Counted from the first letter of the stretch, positions 17,874 to 27,250 are shown. The stretch: 64,000 nucleotides of DNA from Hymenobacter sp. BT188 (GCF_014333585.1 NZ_JACSCW010000006.1:124001-188000), one strand, 5' to 3'. The notes: generated from the sequence alone by a model not told the origin. Numbers and translations are program-made.

Positions 17874-19457
17874 CTAGACGAGCGGGATGTTGAACTGCTT
17901 CGACACCTTCACTTCTTCCTGCTGATTTTGGAAGTTCAAACGGCGAACTTCCTTCACTTCGATGTAAAGACGGTCGCCTTCACGAGCCGAGTTTACAACA
18001 TCATTCAGGTTAGCATCTGGGCCGTTGATGGTACGAGCAGGCATAGCTGGACGCTTGCCACGAACCAAGGTAATCTCGTACTGCGTTACCCGATAGCGAG
18101 CATCCTCAGGCAGGAAAGTCTGGAAACCAGCATCTGGAATTGCCTTCAGGCTCATGTTGCGCACTGCAGTGATAGGCGTTCCTTGCTTTTCATTGGCCTC
18201 ACGACCACCTACGATGCACTTGATATCTGGCTTTGGAATCGGGCGGACCTCAAAGGTTTGCGAACCGATAGCGTTACCGTTGCTGCTTACATTAAGGGTT
18301 ACCTGCTTAGCGTTTGGTACCAGTGTGATATCACCAGTTTTAGAACCAGGAATTGCTTGTGCACCTGAAGCTGAGAAGCTAGGCTTATACTGAGCACCCA
18401 AAGCAGGCACCTGTACATTGAGCTTGTTACCGCACTTGAAGTACAGAGCTTGTACTGAAGCAGATTGAATCTGCATTACAGGCTTGGTTACTGTATAAGA
18501 AACGGGCACTTTGAAAGTGGTGTCGCGGCCATTCTGCTTGAAACGTACCGTGCCAATCCACTGCTTCTTAGCGTTACCAGCAGCATCAAATCCGCCAGGA
18601 GTAGCCGTGAATTCAACTTTACCCTTTCCGTCTGGACCTACTGGAATTGGAGTGCCATTCATGGTCATAGTGGGGCGCAACGTGCTAGCAGAAGCAGTCA
18701 GGAACAACTCAGCTCTGTACTTGGTACCAGCAGCTACTGTATTCGACTCCGCACTAGCGAATGCGCCAACCTTATCAAAAACGATGGTCTGGGCACCGAC
18801 TTTTGCTCCGAGAGCGCTCAATGCATCAGCTTCCAGCTTCAACACTTCCGTTTCTTTCTGTGATAGTACTGCCAAAGCAGCTACCAACGGCGTATTTTCG
18901 AAGTTCAGTTCAGCAAAATTCTTATTTTTCTGCTCCGGATCGATAACCATTGGATCCTCTTTAGCGTCGAGAGCCAGTGGCCCAGCGTTAGGAACATACT
19001 GCTTGATATAAGCTGAGTATTTATTCAACTCATCCTTCATAGGGTAAGCCGCGCCGTTACGATTGCCACCTAGCATTGTGATAGCTACCTTGTCTTCGGC
19101 ACTCATGTTCTTATACTCGTTCTTTCCTTTGGTATTATCGGTAGACGTAACGAGCTTGTCGCGAACGTCGCGCAGATACGCCACCATTTTGGCCGTCTGC
19201 TGGCGTACTTCTTCGCTTTGCTTTAGTACAGCTAGGTCACGCGCTTGGTTCTGGTTCTTTTGAACAGTTGCAGCAATACCTTTTACTGTATTGGCATTAG
19301 CGGTGGAAGTCTTTTCATTGACACCCAGCAAGCTATCATCCAGAAATTTAAACTTCAGCAAAATTGCTGAGTTGACTTGTAGGGCCAGAAGAGCAGTCAG
19401 TACCAAGTACATCATGCCTATCATCTTCTGCCGTGGAGTCTCTTTTGCTCCCGCCAT
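17874..19457 (-). CDS. gldM: T9SS/gliding motor protein GldM/PorM
   Basis: A 527-residue inner-membrane protein with one N-terminal helix (GMMYLVLTALLALQVNSAILLKF, about 14-36) and a long periplasmic part of several beta-rich domains reaching the GldKN ring. The ETPRQKMIGMMYLVLTALLALQV opening is the family signature; the Arg before the helix is proposed to pair with the GldL proton-binding Glu. With GldL it forms the proton-driven motor powering T9SS and gliding. It lies between gldL and gldN in the standard order. Confidence 0.97.
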   Translation of the reverse strand: MAGAKETPRQKMIGMMYLVLTALLALQVNSAILLKFKFLDDSLLGVNEKTSTANANTVKGIAATVQKNQNQARDLAVLKQSEEVRQQTAKMVAYLRDVRDKLVTSTDNTKGKNEYKNMSAEDKVAITMLGGNRNGAAYPMKDELNKYSAYIKQYVPNAGPLALDAKEDPMVIDPEQKNKNFAELNFENTPLVAALAVLSQKETEVLKLEADALSALGAKVGAQTIVFDKVGAFASAESNTVAAGTKYRAELFLTASASTLRPTMTMNGTPIPVGPDGKGKVEFTATPGGFDAAGNAKKQWIGTVRFKQNGRDTTFKVPVSYTVTKPVMQIQSASVQALYFKCGNKLNVQVPALGAQYKPSFSASGAQAIPGSKTGDITLVPNAKQVTLNVSSNGNAIGSQTFEVRPIPKPDIKCIVGGREANEKQGTPITAVRNMSLKAIPDAGFQTFLPEDARYRVTQYEITLVRGKRPAMPARTINGPDANLNDVVNSAREGDRLYIEVKEVRRLNFQNQQEEVKVSKQFNIPLV

Positions 19458-19518
19458 TGTATGTTGCTAATCTATAACTATGTGGACAGAACCCTTTTTG
19501 GCTATCGTAGTGTAAATA

Positions 19519-20325
19519 CTAGCTGGTAGCACGCATCGCGTTCAGCATGTTGCCGTAGACGCGGTTGAGGGAATGAAGATTGGTAGTAAGGCTAGTCACC
19601 TCTTGCTTGAACTGCTCGGTTTCCTTACCAGCCTCGGTGAGGTTCTCCATAGCCTGGCTCAATGTGCCATAGAACTTGTTCATAGACTTGAGGTGCGTAT
19701 TAGCATCCTGAAGCTCCATTTCATAGACTGCATTCAGAGCGCCCAAGTTCTTGGTTACGTTCTGCACTTGTAAGTGATATTCTTTTGCATCAGAGGTAGC
19801 GTCTGACATAGCAGCCATAGCTTCGGCTGTATTTGCATAAGAAGCAGTGATGCGCTCAAGCGACTGAGTAGCAGTACGGACTTTTGTAGTGTACTCCTCC
19901 GTCACATTTGTAGCCTCGCCTAGCGAAGACAATTGCTGTGTAGTATTACTCAAACGGTTCAAGCCTTCGCCTAAAGAAGATATAGCCGCAGGAGTTACGT
20001 TAGCATCCTTCAACATATCGTCCAGCTTACGGGTCAGACCTGTGCTGTTGTTATTAGTAGAGAAGCTAGGATCACCAGTAGAAGGGTCGTAACCTTCAGC
20101 TAATTGAGGATATACGAGGCCCCAATCAGGCTCCTTAGATGTTGGTTGGAAAGCGCTAAGAAAGAAAATCAAGGCCTCTGTACCCAGACCAACCATCAGC
20201 ATTACATCAGCACCTTTCCAGTGCAGAATTTTAAACAATGCTCCAATGATTACGACCGCTGCCCCGATGCCATAAATCTTGGGCATGACCACATCAAAGA
20301 AGAAATTACCGCCTTTTGCTGCCAT
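19519..20325 (-). CDS. gldL: T9SS/gliding motor protein GldL/PorL
   Basis: A 268-residue inner-membrane motor subunit with two N-terminal helices (about residues 16-34 and 39-58) and a long cytoplasmic helical tail. Charged residues in or near the membrane are Lys32 and His35 in ALFKILHWKGAD and Glu50 in LGTEALIFFLSAF, the family's proton-path residues. Five GldL with two GldM form the motor in known structures. The start is the ATG at 20325, 80 bases after gldK. Confidence 0.96.
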   Translation of the reverse strand: MAAKGGNFFFDVVMPKIYGIGAAVVIIGALFKILHWKGADVMLMVGLGTEALIFFLSAFQPTSKEPDWGLVYPQLAEGYDPSTGDPSFSTNNNSTGLTRKLDDMLKDANVTPAAISSLGEGLNRLSNTTQQLSSLGEATNVTEEYTTKVRTATQSLERITASYANTAEAMAAMSDATSDAKEYHLQVQNVTKNLGALNAVYEMELQDANTHLKSMNKFYGTLSQAMENLTEAGKETEQFKQEVTSLTTNLHSLNRVYGNMLNAMRATS

Positions 20326-20404
20326 TTTAAATAAGAATTGAAAAAAGTTGGTTGGAAAGGATGAAGAATGTATGAAAATGTAAAATGAGATAGCGCTTAC
20401 TGCT

Positions 20405-21424
20405 CTAGTTTAACTGGCGGTTAGTTCCCATACCAATTTGAATCATGGCAGTGCGGAATCCGATGTAGGAACGAGCTGAATCTTGGTATTCAAAGTTGCG
20501 CGTTCCTGTCTCAAGGAAATAAGCAATGTCTTTCCATGAACCGCCACGTACCACTTTGCGAGGTTCGTTGTCATCAGGGTTAGTTGGGTTCATATCCCAA
20601 ACTACAGGTACAGAAGCTTCCATGTAGGCGTCATCACACCATTCAGCTACGTTGCCTGACATATCATACAAACCGAAGTCGTTGGGGAAGAAGCTTCCTA
20701 CAGCTGAAGTGTAAGCATAACCATCACTGGCATAGTCGCCACGGCCTGGCTTAAAGTTGGCAAGCATACAGCCCTTTGAGTTACGCAAATAAGGGCCACC
20801 CCATGGATATGTAGCTAAATCGCGCCCGCCACGAGCGGCGTATTCCCATTCAGCTTCTGAAGGCAAACGGAAGTTAGGAGTTGGAGCCGAGCCCGCTTCC
20901 TCGTTGGCTGCATTCTTATGCTTAGTACGCCAGTTGCAGAAGTACTTGGCTGCGAACCAGTCTACACCAACTACTGGATAATCATCAAAAGCAGGATGGG
21001 TATAATAATACTCCATTAGTGGATCACCCATATGATAAGTGAAGTCACGTACCCATACGGTAGTATCTGGGTAAAGCTCCGTCATCACGTACTCCTCACC
21101 CAACACGTCAATTGAATCCTGCCGAATGGCATTCATAAATTGGCGATACTCATTATTAGTGATTTCAGTCTCGTCCATGTAAAAGCCGGCTATTGTCACC
21201 TGCTTATTCATGTTGACCATAGAAGCTGATATATCCTGATCCGTTTGGCCCATATGGAAAGTACCACCAGGGCAAGGAACCATACCGAAGGGGACTTCCT
21301 GCGGATTAAAATCTGGACGGTCCTCCGCTCCAACCAGGTCGCCCTGCGGTCCTTTGCCAAAACCACAGCCTCCCATTAAAAGCGCCGAAAAAGCGACAAG
21401 AGGCAATTTGAGAAACTTATTCAT
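20405..21424 (-). CDS. gldK: T9SS lipoprotein GldK/PorK
   Basis: A 339-residue outer-membrane lipoprotein with a formylglycine-generating-enzyme-like fold. The lipobox is in SALLMGGCGFGKG. The fold signatures are PGGTFHMGQTD, DETEITNNEYRQF, YPVVGVDWFAAKYFCNWR, RLPSEAEWEYAARGG, and MSGNVAEWCDD. In GldK the fold is structural rather than enzymatic. I choose the ATG at 21424 (MNKFLKLPLVAFS) over a longer frame of 12 extra codons because it fits the signal peptide. It is the first gene of gldKLMN and has its own promoter upstream. Confidence 0.95.
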   Translation of the reverse strand: MNKFLKLPLVAFSALLMGGCGFGKGPQGDLVGAEDRPDFNPQEVPFGMVPCPGGTFHMGQTDQDISASMVNMNKQVTIAGFYMDETEITNNEYRQFMNAIRQDSIDVLGEEYVMTELYPDTTVWVRDFTYHMGDPLMEYYYTHPAFDDYPVVGVDWFAAKYFCNWRTKHKNAANEEAGSAPTPNFRLPSEAEWEYAARGGRDLATYPWGGPYLRNSKGCMLANFKPGRGDYASDGYAYTSAVGSFFPNDFGLYDMSGNVAEWCDDAYMEASVPVVWDMNPTNPDDNEPRKVVRGGSWKDIAYFLETGTRNFEYQDSARSYIGFRTAMIQIGMGTNRQLN

Positions 21425-21482
21425 GTGAAGTTTAAAAAGACTATTGGGCGGCGATACCAAAAGATTACAATTTTACAATTGG

Positions 21483-21513
21483 CAAACTTAGCAACTGCTG
21501 TGACTATTAGCAA
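21483..21513 (-). promoter_or_regulatory. Promoter of gldKLMN
   Basis: On the minus strand a -33 TTG (21511-21513) and a -7 TAAGTTTG (21483-21490) are 20 bases apart, matching the Bacteroidetes primary sigma factor consensus. The gldK start lies about 60 bases downstream. Confidence 0.75.
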
Positions 21514-21649
21514 GGTTCGTGCCCGAGCTGAAGGCAACGTTTAAATATCTAATAAAGCTCCTATTCATATCATAAAAATAGCGCCAGAATGGCCAACTAT
21601 TATAAAAAGTTGCTTTATCACTTTAAATACAAATAAAATTTATAAGCTA

Positions 21650-22642
21650 TCAAAAGCTATATCGAGGGGTACGGATTGCAGGGCGGGTAGCAGGGCCCAT
21701 TTTAGGTAAGCGATATGAAAGCATTATTTCGTGTGAACTAAATGCCCTTGCATCTTGATTAAATGCAACTAGGTCAAACGCATAACCAACGCGAAACGAG
21801 TTGGTTTCTGCAAAACTCATGCCTAGTTGACCAGTGAATGACTCTCCATAACGATACCCTACACCTGCCCAGTATTTTTCCTGCAAAGTCGCCCGTGCAC
21901 CTACCTCAAAAGAGTTGTTGTCGAAAGTAAATTTATCATCGTCACCAAACTCCCCTGGCAAAACCAATTTACCAATGACAGTGGGTGTTACAAAAACGGA
22001 AGAACTAACTTCTATATTGTATCCCGCTGTTAAGTAAGCATGATTCTCTCCAATATACGATGCTGTTCGCTGGCTGCCTTCTGTCTGAAACTGGTAGCGA
22101 GACCTCAACAAGTTATTTACACTTAGGCCTACATAAAATTTAGGAGCCTCATACCATACGCCTGCGCCCGCGTCAATTTTACTATCAGAGCTTTCAAATG
22201 GCACACTCGGATCGTCAGCATCATTTGCCCGGTATGTTCCCTTGCCTAAATTATTAAATATTCCCTGAGCCCCGATACCTAATAAGCCGTCCCCAATCTT
22301 AAAGTGTTTTGAATAAGACAGTGCTGCGGTCGTAACGCTGGCTTCTCCTATAGTATTGCGATAAATATTTACGCCTACACCGCCCCCCAAAATACGAACA
22401 GGGGTAGAAACAGATAATAAAAACGTCCGATCGTTACCGCCTGGATCGAATGTTCCGCCATAATTAAAGTATTGCTCCCTTACTATAGTTAATATTTCTC
22501 CCTGGCCCTTAATACCTGCGTAGGCAGGGTTTAAAAACATGCCATTAAACCCATAATGACTGAATTGCGGCTGCTGTTGGGCAACGACAGTGCCAGTGGC
22601 TGCTAAAAGCATAACCATAGCACCTAGTATAGATCTCTTCAT
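21650..22642 (-). CDS. PorP/SprF-family outer-membrane protein (T9SS)
   Basis: A 330-residue beta-barrel of the PorP/SprF family, which anchors T9SS components or is needed for secretion and gliding of specific adhesins. A signal peptide (MKRSILGAMVMLLAATGTVVAQ) is followed by the family signature QPQFSHYGFNGMFLNPAYAG. Alternating hydrophobic strands and Ala/Gly/Tyr-rich segments then run to the end (EIMLSYRLP). The ATG at 22642 is preferred over a start seven codons upstream. Directly upstream of gldK in the same direction, it matches the porPKLMN layout, but it has its own promoter and a 225-base gap to gldK. Confidence 0.92.
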   Translation of the reverse strand: MKRSILGAMVMLLAATGTVVAQQQPQFSHYGFNGMFLNPAYAGIKGQGEILTIVREQYFNYGGTFDPGGNDRTFLLSVSTPVRILGGGVGVNIYRNTIGEASVTTAALSYSKHFKIGDGLLGIGAQGIFNNLGKGTYRANDADDPSVPFESSDSKIDAGAGVWYEAPKFYVGLSVNNLLRSRYQFQTEGSQRTASYIGENHAYLTAGYNIEVSSSVFVTPTVIGKLVLPGEFGDDDKFTFDNNSFEVGARATLQEKYWAGVGYRYGESFTGQLGMSFAETNSFRVGYAFDLVAFNQDARAFSSHEIMLSYRLPKMGPATRPAIRTPRYSF

Positions 22643-22702
22643 ATAGGCACCCAATTTTAGCACAGATTTTTAGTAGGACATAATACCCTACGTAACTGAT
22701 TC

Positions 22703-22733
22703 CAAATCTATGGAAAAAAGTCTGCGCATCAAA
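22703..22733 (-). promoter_or_regulatory. Promoter of the PorP/SprF gene
   Basis: Minus-strand TTTG (22730-22733), 19 bases, then TAGATTTG (22703-22710): a full match to the Bacteroidetes promoter consensus, about 60 bases before the start codon. It separates this gene from hemD. Confidence 0.8.
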
Positions 22734-22782
22734 TGAGCTAACTATAGGGTTTAGCTCGTGAAAATGCCTCTGATATATGATT

Positions 22783-23613
22783 TTAAGCGTTTTGCTTATC
22801 AGCCTTATTCTTCTCTTTCCCTGCGTCAGGTCCGTAATGATAACGAATATATTGCTCAATGGCACCTGTCATGGAAGGAGCATTGGGGTGCGGAGCCTCA
22901 ATATCCAACTCCAAGCCCGCATCGATTACGGCCTTGGCTGTAGTAGGGCCAAAGGCGGCAATGCGGGTGCCATTTTGCTCGAAGTCAGGGAAATTAACGA
23001 ATAGAGAGCTGATTCCGGAAGGACTGAAGAAAGCAATACAATCGTACTTTACATCCGTCAGATCCGAAAGGTCACTGGCCACAGTGCGATAGATCACTGC
23101 CTCTGTAAACTTGAAGTTATTAGCCCGCATAAACTCTGGAAGATCATCCTTACGGATATCAGAGCAGGGATATAAGAACTTCTCGCTTTTATGCTTTTTG
23201 ATAACATCAAACAGATCAGCGGCAGTACGCTGACCCACAAAAAGCTTACGCTTGCGCAGTACAATATATTTCTGCAGGTAATTAGCAGTTTGCTCCGAAA
23301 TGCAGAAATACTTCATTTCTGCAGGCATTTCCAGCTTCGCTTCTTGACAGATACGAAAGAAATGATCTACTGCGTTACGGCTCGTAAAGATGACTGCCGT
23401 ATACTCTGCAATATTGATCTTATCCTTGCGAAAATCCTTGTAAGAGACAGGCTCCACCTGAATGAATTCCCGGAAATCGACCTTGATGCCGTACTTATCA
23501 GCGATTGCGAAGTAGGGTGATACGTCGCCTGTTGGTTTCGGCTGGGTGACAAGTATGCTGGAGATACGCTTGGCGTGTCGGCCCGTCCCCGGTTTGTCTT
23601 TGCTCTCGGCCAT
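22783..23613 (-). CDS. hemD: Uroporphyrinogen-III synthase
   Basis: A 276-residue two-domain HemD enzyme that cyclises hydroxymethylbilane with inversion of ring D, in the cytoplasmic heme pathway. Visible are ILVTQPKP at the first strand, AVIFTSRNAVDHFF near residues 75-88, the hinge region, and the second domain with YDCIAFFSPSGISSLF and IAAFGPTTAKAVIDAGL near the end. A short basic N-terminal extension and a Lys-rich tail are not conserved. The sequence family is divergent, so the call rests on pattern and neighbourhood. It follows the DUF4271 gene, a pairing usual in Bacteroidetes. Confidence 0.9.
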   Translation of the reverse strand: MAESKDKPGTGRHAKRISSILVTQPKPTGDVSPYFAIADKYGIKVDFREFIQVEPVSYKDFRKDKINIAEYTAVIFTSRNAVDHFFRICQEAKLEMPAEMKYFCISEQTANYLQKYIVLRKRKLFVGQRTAADLFDVIKKHKSEKFLYPCSDIRKDDLPEFMRANNFKFTEAVIYRTVASDLSDLTDVKYDCIAFFSPSGISSLFVNFPDFEQNGTRIAAFGPTTAKAVIDAGLELDIEAPHPNAPSMTGAIEQYIRYHYGPDAGKEKNKADKQNA

Positions 23614-23690
23614 AGAGGGTGGGTGAATGGGTAGTTTTGGAGCGATAAGAAGTGTGCAAAACGAGGCAATGTAGCCCGCGTCTAATTATA

Positions 23691-24887
23691 TCAGTACGTA
23701 AAAACGATCAACTTAAGTAATATGGTAAGGGGTATTACTTCGGTGGCGCAAAGGTACGAAAACAAATGCAAATTTAGGAGGGATGTTCTACTATGCAGAG
23801 TACGCGTGACCCGCAGCATTGTCCCGACCAACATCAAGGAAACCACCCCGTTGGATATCCACAATACTGTTTCGGGTAGGGTTTGATTAAGAGCCAGATA
23901 AAAGAGCATTACGATGGGTAGAAACAAGCCCATAAACAGAATGGTGCGCACAAACTCCCGGTACTGCACCATCACCAGTGGGGTGACATCGAAGATGTAG
24001 CCCATCAACTCTAAAAACAAGTATTTTCCCAGTACAAACGCGGCTATTAAAGCAGCATAAAGCAGGACCCGAACAACAATAGCCGACTCCGGTACATCGA
24101 ACAGGCGCCGCAGAATTACGATGCTCTGAATATTGGTGTGGATGGCAACCAGCAGTAAGGCAAAGGAAAGAGAGAACACAAATACCAGCAGCAGATTAAG
24201 CCAGGTGATAGTAGGCTTGGTCAGAAACGCCTCATCACTATTTGATTTGCCAAGAAGCCTGTCAAACTGGTAGATGCGGGCAAATCCGGGTTGGTATGCA
24301 GCTTTGATGCCGCCATACAGCAGCCCAATCAGCAATAAAAAGCACAGAAACACATTTTGCCCTTGGTGACCTCGCACTCGAAGCTGGGCCTGATAAGGTA
24401 CTGGGTCTACCTTGCCCTTTGCGACTATCGGCAGAACAGGGGCGTTGGTGAAGGAGGAAAAATCGGGAGAAACGGTAGGATGCCAGATACACAGCAGATG
24501 CATACTAGCGGGTGTACTGGGGGGCAAAAGCTTCTCTAAGTCAAGGGAATAGGAGGCTGGTGTAGCGGCAGTGAATACCAACCTATTATCCAGAAAAATA
24601 CTTAAGTCTTTACGCGCAGTGAAGGTAATGGGCAGTTTCTGACCAGGCCGGATAGTTACCCATTGATAGTAGGCTTTAGCTGGCGCATGGTAATCTGGGA
24701 GGTAAAGAATTAACTGATTATGGGGGGCGTCATAAATAAGCCAATCGTAAGAAAGGCCGGTGCGGGGTGCGGGTGGCAACGGCTTATATTCGGCTGCAGT
24801 AGCACTCAGAGATAATAATAGTAACACCAGCTGCAGAAATGCCCCCCAGCTGCCACTTCTACCTCCATATGTACTTCTGACTGTCAC
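23691..24887 (-). CDS. DUF4271 membrane protein
   Basis: A 398-residue protein with a signal peptide (LVLLLLSLSATAA), an exported N-terminal domain of about 170 residues, and a C-terminal membrane domain of about seven helices (from near residue 180). The membrane part contains RIYQFDRLLG and the EFVRTILFMGLFLPIVML and LSYLCATEVIPLTILLKL type segments of the DUF4271 family. The start appears to be GTG at 24887; no in-frame ATG precedes the signal sequence. It starts five bases after the WecA-like stop and precedes hemD, so the three are probably co-transcribed. Its role is unknown. Confidence 0.8.
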   Translation of the reverse strand: MTVRSTYGGRSGSWGAFLQLVLLLLSLSATAAEYKPLPPAPRTGLSYDWLIYDAPHNQLILYLPDYHAPAKAYYQWVTIRPGQKLPITFTARKDLSIFLDNRLVFTAATPASYSLDLEKLLPPSTPASMHLLCIWHPTVSPDFSSFTNAPVLPIVAKGKVDPVPYQAQLRVRGHQGQNVFLCFLLLIGLLYGGIKAAYQPGFARIYQFDRLLGKSNSDEAFLTKPTITWLNLLLVFVFSLSFALLLVAIHTNIQSIVILRRLFDVPESAIVVRVLLYAALIAAFVLGKYLFLELMGYIFDVTPLVMVQYREFVRTILFMGLFLPIVMLFYLALNQTLPETVLWISNGVVSLMLVGTMLRVTRTLHSRTSLLNLHLFSYLCATEVIPLTILLKLIVFTY

Positions 24888-24891
24888 TGGT

Positions 24892-25959
24892 TTAGGAAGC
24901 TACTCGCTGCTGTGCCGTGCGGCTACGATATACGCCCAGAAACACGCTTAATAGCACTGAGAAGGCTATCAATGCGACAATAAGAATCGTGTTGCCCAGC
25001 TCAGCGAAGTTGATCACAAATAAGATAACCACCAGATTCAATAAACCCAACAACATCACTGTACTGATTTGCTGGAAACCCATAGCCAGAATGCGATGGT
25101 GCACATGGTTTTTATCAGGCGAGAATGGCGACCGACCAGCCATCATTCGGATCAGGAAAACCCGGAGCGTATCAAACAGGGGCACGAACAGGATTCCGAC
25201 GGCCACTGATGGAGCTGAAGCACCGAATGGCTGGCCCAGTTGGGCGCCCATCTCAATAAATTGAATTGTGAGAATAGACACAATAAAGCCACATACTAGC
25301 GAACCCGTATCGCCCATAAAAATGGTAGCTCGATGAAAGTTATACCGTAGGAAGCCCAAAATGCCCCCCAGCACGCACACCGACACATACACATAATTGC
25401 CAAATTCTGAGCCGCCGTACCGATAGAAAAAATAACCAAACGTGGTGACGATAATACTAACTATGGTACCGGCCAAGCCATCCAGCCCATCTATAAGATT
25501 GATGGCATTAGTGATACCTACTATGACTAAGAAAGTGAAGGCATAACTGATGCCAACCGGCAACTCATGGACGCCCAGAATACCCTGAAAGCTAGTGATG
25601 CGCACATCGGCCATCACCATCACAATGCCGGTAGCGAGAAGTTGGCCCACAAACTTTTTAGTGACTGAGATGGTCACTAAATCGTCTTTCAGCCCCACGA
25701 AGAACAAGACGATACAGCCGGCCAGCAACTGTTGGACGCCATTGTTGAGGTCAGCAAAGATGGTGAGAGCCGACATAAACCCCGCAAATACCGATACGCC
25801 TCCCAAGCGTGGCGTGAGCGACTCATGCACGGTACGCACGTTGGGCGTATCGAGCATGTTCTTGAGGTGGGCAATGTAAATGATAGAAGGCACCGCAAAC
25901 AGCGCCACTAAAAAGGACCACAAAAACGACAACCCCAGCGTAATTCCAATGGCATTCAT
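24892..25959 (-). CDS. WecA/MraY-like undecaprenyl-phosphate sugar-1-phosphate transferase
   Basis: A 355-residue polytopic membrane enzyme of the glycosyltransferase 4 family. It transfers a sugar-1-phosphate from a UDP-sugar to undecaprenyl phosphate, starting O-antigen, exopolysaccharide or teichoic-type polymers. Signatures: TPRLGGVSVFAG near residue 50, the catalytic Asp motif NLIDGLDGLAG, RATIFMGDTGSLVCGF, and the His-rich loop KNHVHHRILAMGF. About ten helices are visible. This loop pattern is closer to WecA/TagO than to MraY. The ATG at 25959 is preferred to a TTG ten codons upstream. Confidence 0.9.
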   Translation of the reverse strand: MNAIGITLGLSFLWSFLVALFAVPSIIYIAHLKNMLDTPNVRTVHESLTPRLGGVSVFAGFMSALTIFADLNNGVQQLLAGCIVLFFVGLKDDLVTISVTKKFVGQLLATGIVMVMADVRITSFQGILGVHELPVGISYAFTFLVIVGITNAINLIDGLDGLAGTIVSIIVTTFGYFFYRYGGSEFGNYVYVSVCVLGGILGFLRYNFHRATIFMGDTGSLVCGFIVSILTIQFIEMGAQLGQPFGASAPSVAVGILFVPLFDTLRVFLIRMMAGRSPFSPDKNHVHHRILAMGFQQISTVMLLGLLNLVVILFVINFAELGNTILIVALIAFSVLLSVFLGVYRSRTAQQRVAS

Positions 25960-26023
25960 CACGTATCGGCTCAAAGATGAAGCAAACAACAGGATACGCT
26001 CCTGCTCATCTGCGCGTTAACTT

Positions 26024-26440
26024 TTACCCGTGCAGCACGCCTTCGCGGCCGAGCAGAGCAATAGGAATCAGGTTGGCTGTCACAATAGAATCGGGCACAA
26101 AGATGAACTTCTTATCAAAGATCTGCGGACCACGATAGTAGCTTACCCAGTACTGATTATTAAGGTGAAATAAGTCAGGATCAATAGGTTCGACGGGCAC
26201 AGCGCTACGAGGCTCTACTTCCGCGAATACATGCCGCAGGGTTGAAGTCCGCACCTTTTCACCGTCCTCCAAAGTGCCATAACCATTGGAGCTAATGATG
26301 ACGTTGCTCAATGGATAGTCGTTATGGTTGAGCAGATACACTTGCCAACCAGGCTTGCCTTCCTCCGTAGCCGCTTCGTCGTCGGGAACGATAGCTATGG
26401 AAACGCCTTCAACAGGATCAAAAATAATATCTTCTTTCAT
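26024..26440 (-). CDS. Conserved Bacteroidetes protein of unknown function
   Basis: A 138-residue soluble protein without signal peptide. Recognisable family phrases are VEGVSIAIVPDD, WQVYLLNHNDYPLSNVIISSNGYG, TSTLRHVF and LFHLNNQYWVSYYRGPQIFDKKFIFVPDSI. I recall homologues being labelled as phenylalanyl-tRNA synthetase alpha subunit in databases, which nothing in this sequence supports: it is too short and has no class II synthetase motif. It sits seven bases after lipB and 64 before the WecA-like gene, in the same direction, so it is likely part of that transcript. Confidence 0.75.
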   Translation of the reverse strand: MKEDIIFDPVEGVSIAIVPDDEAATEEGKPGWQVYLLNHNDYPLSNVIISSNGYGTLEDGEKVRTSTLRHVFAEVEPRSAVPVEPIDPDLFHLNNQYWVSYYRGPQIFDKKFIFVPDSIVTANLIPIALLGREGVLHG

Positions 26441-26447
26441 GCGCTAA

Positions 26448-27227
26448 TCAAACAAGTAGCTCAGCCTCCAGCAAAGCGGCTAGGTGAGGAAGCAAACGAT
26501 TTTCCACCTCGCTGATCGGCACTGCATAGCCGAGTTCCTGCTGTAAAGAGGTAACAGCTTTGTCGGTGATACCGCAGGGCACAATATGGCCGAAATACGT
26601 GAGGTCGGTATTTACGTTAAGCGCGAAGCCATGCATGGTTACCCAACGGCTGCACTTCACTCCCATTGCGCAGATTTTGCGCGGCAGGGGGGCATTTTCT
26701 TCGTAGTCCAGCCATACTCCCGTCAGGCCCGCAATGCGGCCGGCGGTTAGCCCATAGTCAGCCAGCGTACGGATAATGGCCTCCTCCAATACGCGTAGGT
26801 AACGGTGGATATCAGTGAAGAAGTTGTCGAGGTCGAGAATGGGGTAACCCACCAGCTGGCCGGGGCCATGATAGGTGATGTCGCCGCCCCGATTGATGCG
26901 GTGAAACGTTGCCCCATGCATTGCCAGTTCCGACTCGCTCAACAACAGGTTTTCAACTTTACCACTTTTACCCAACGTGTACACGTGAGGGTGCTGACAA
27001 AGCAGCAGGTAGTTAGACGTTGGTGTGGGGGGCAAATTCGCTTCCGCGGCCTGCCGATTCTGCGTTTTGATGGCTACAGTAGCCGCCAGCAATTGCTCCT
27101 GATAAGCCCAAGCAGAGGCATACTCAGCCAGCCCAAGCCGTTCTACAATAACGCGCCGATTTTGCCCCCCAGTAGGTGCAGCAGGTAAAAGCTCAGCCGT
27201 CGTTGTAGCAACAGGATTCGTATTCAT
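26448..27227 (-). CDS. lipB: Octanoyl-[acyl carrier protein]:protein octanoyltransferase
   Basis: A 259-residue LipB that moves octanoyl groups from acyl carrier protein to lipoyl domains of 2-oxoacid dehydrogenases and GcvH. Motifs: QHPHVYTLGKSGKVENLL, RGGDITYHGPGQLVGYPILDL, the Lys of MGVKCSRWVTMHGFALNV, and the catalytic Cys in IVPCGI. The ATG at 27227 (MNTNPVATTT) is chosen because the longer frame would start inside the -7 promoter element. The start lies about 24 bases from that element. An N-terminal extension of about 30 residues is not part of the family core. Confidence 0.95.
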   Translation of the reverse strand: MNTNPVATTTAELLPAAPTGGQNRRVIVERLGLAEYASAWAYQEQLLAATVAIKTQNRQAAEANLPPTPTSNYLLLCQHPHVYTLGKSGKVENLLLSESELAMHGATFHRINRGGDITYHGPGQLVGYPILDLDNFFTDIHRYLRVLEEAIIRTLADYGLTAGRIAGLTGVWLDYEENAPLPRKICAMGVKCSRWVTMHGFALNVNTDLTYFGHIVPCGITDKAVTSLQQELGYAVPISEVENRLLPHLAALLEAELLV

Positions 27228-27250
27228 TAGTAAACGCGCAAATAAAGGCA

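Noticed and set aside
20405..21424. Sulfatase-modifying enzyme activity for GldK
   Set aside because: The fold resembles formylglycine-generating enzyme, but gldKLMN context and the lipobox mark it as the structural T9SS lipoprotein.
26024..26440. Phenylalanyl-tRNA synthetase alpha subunit
   Set aside because: The 138-residue protein is far too short and has no synthetase motifs; that label is probably a database error.
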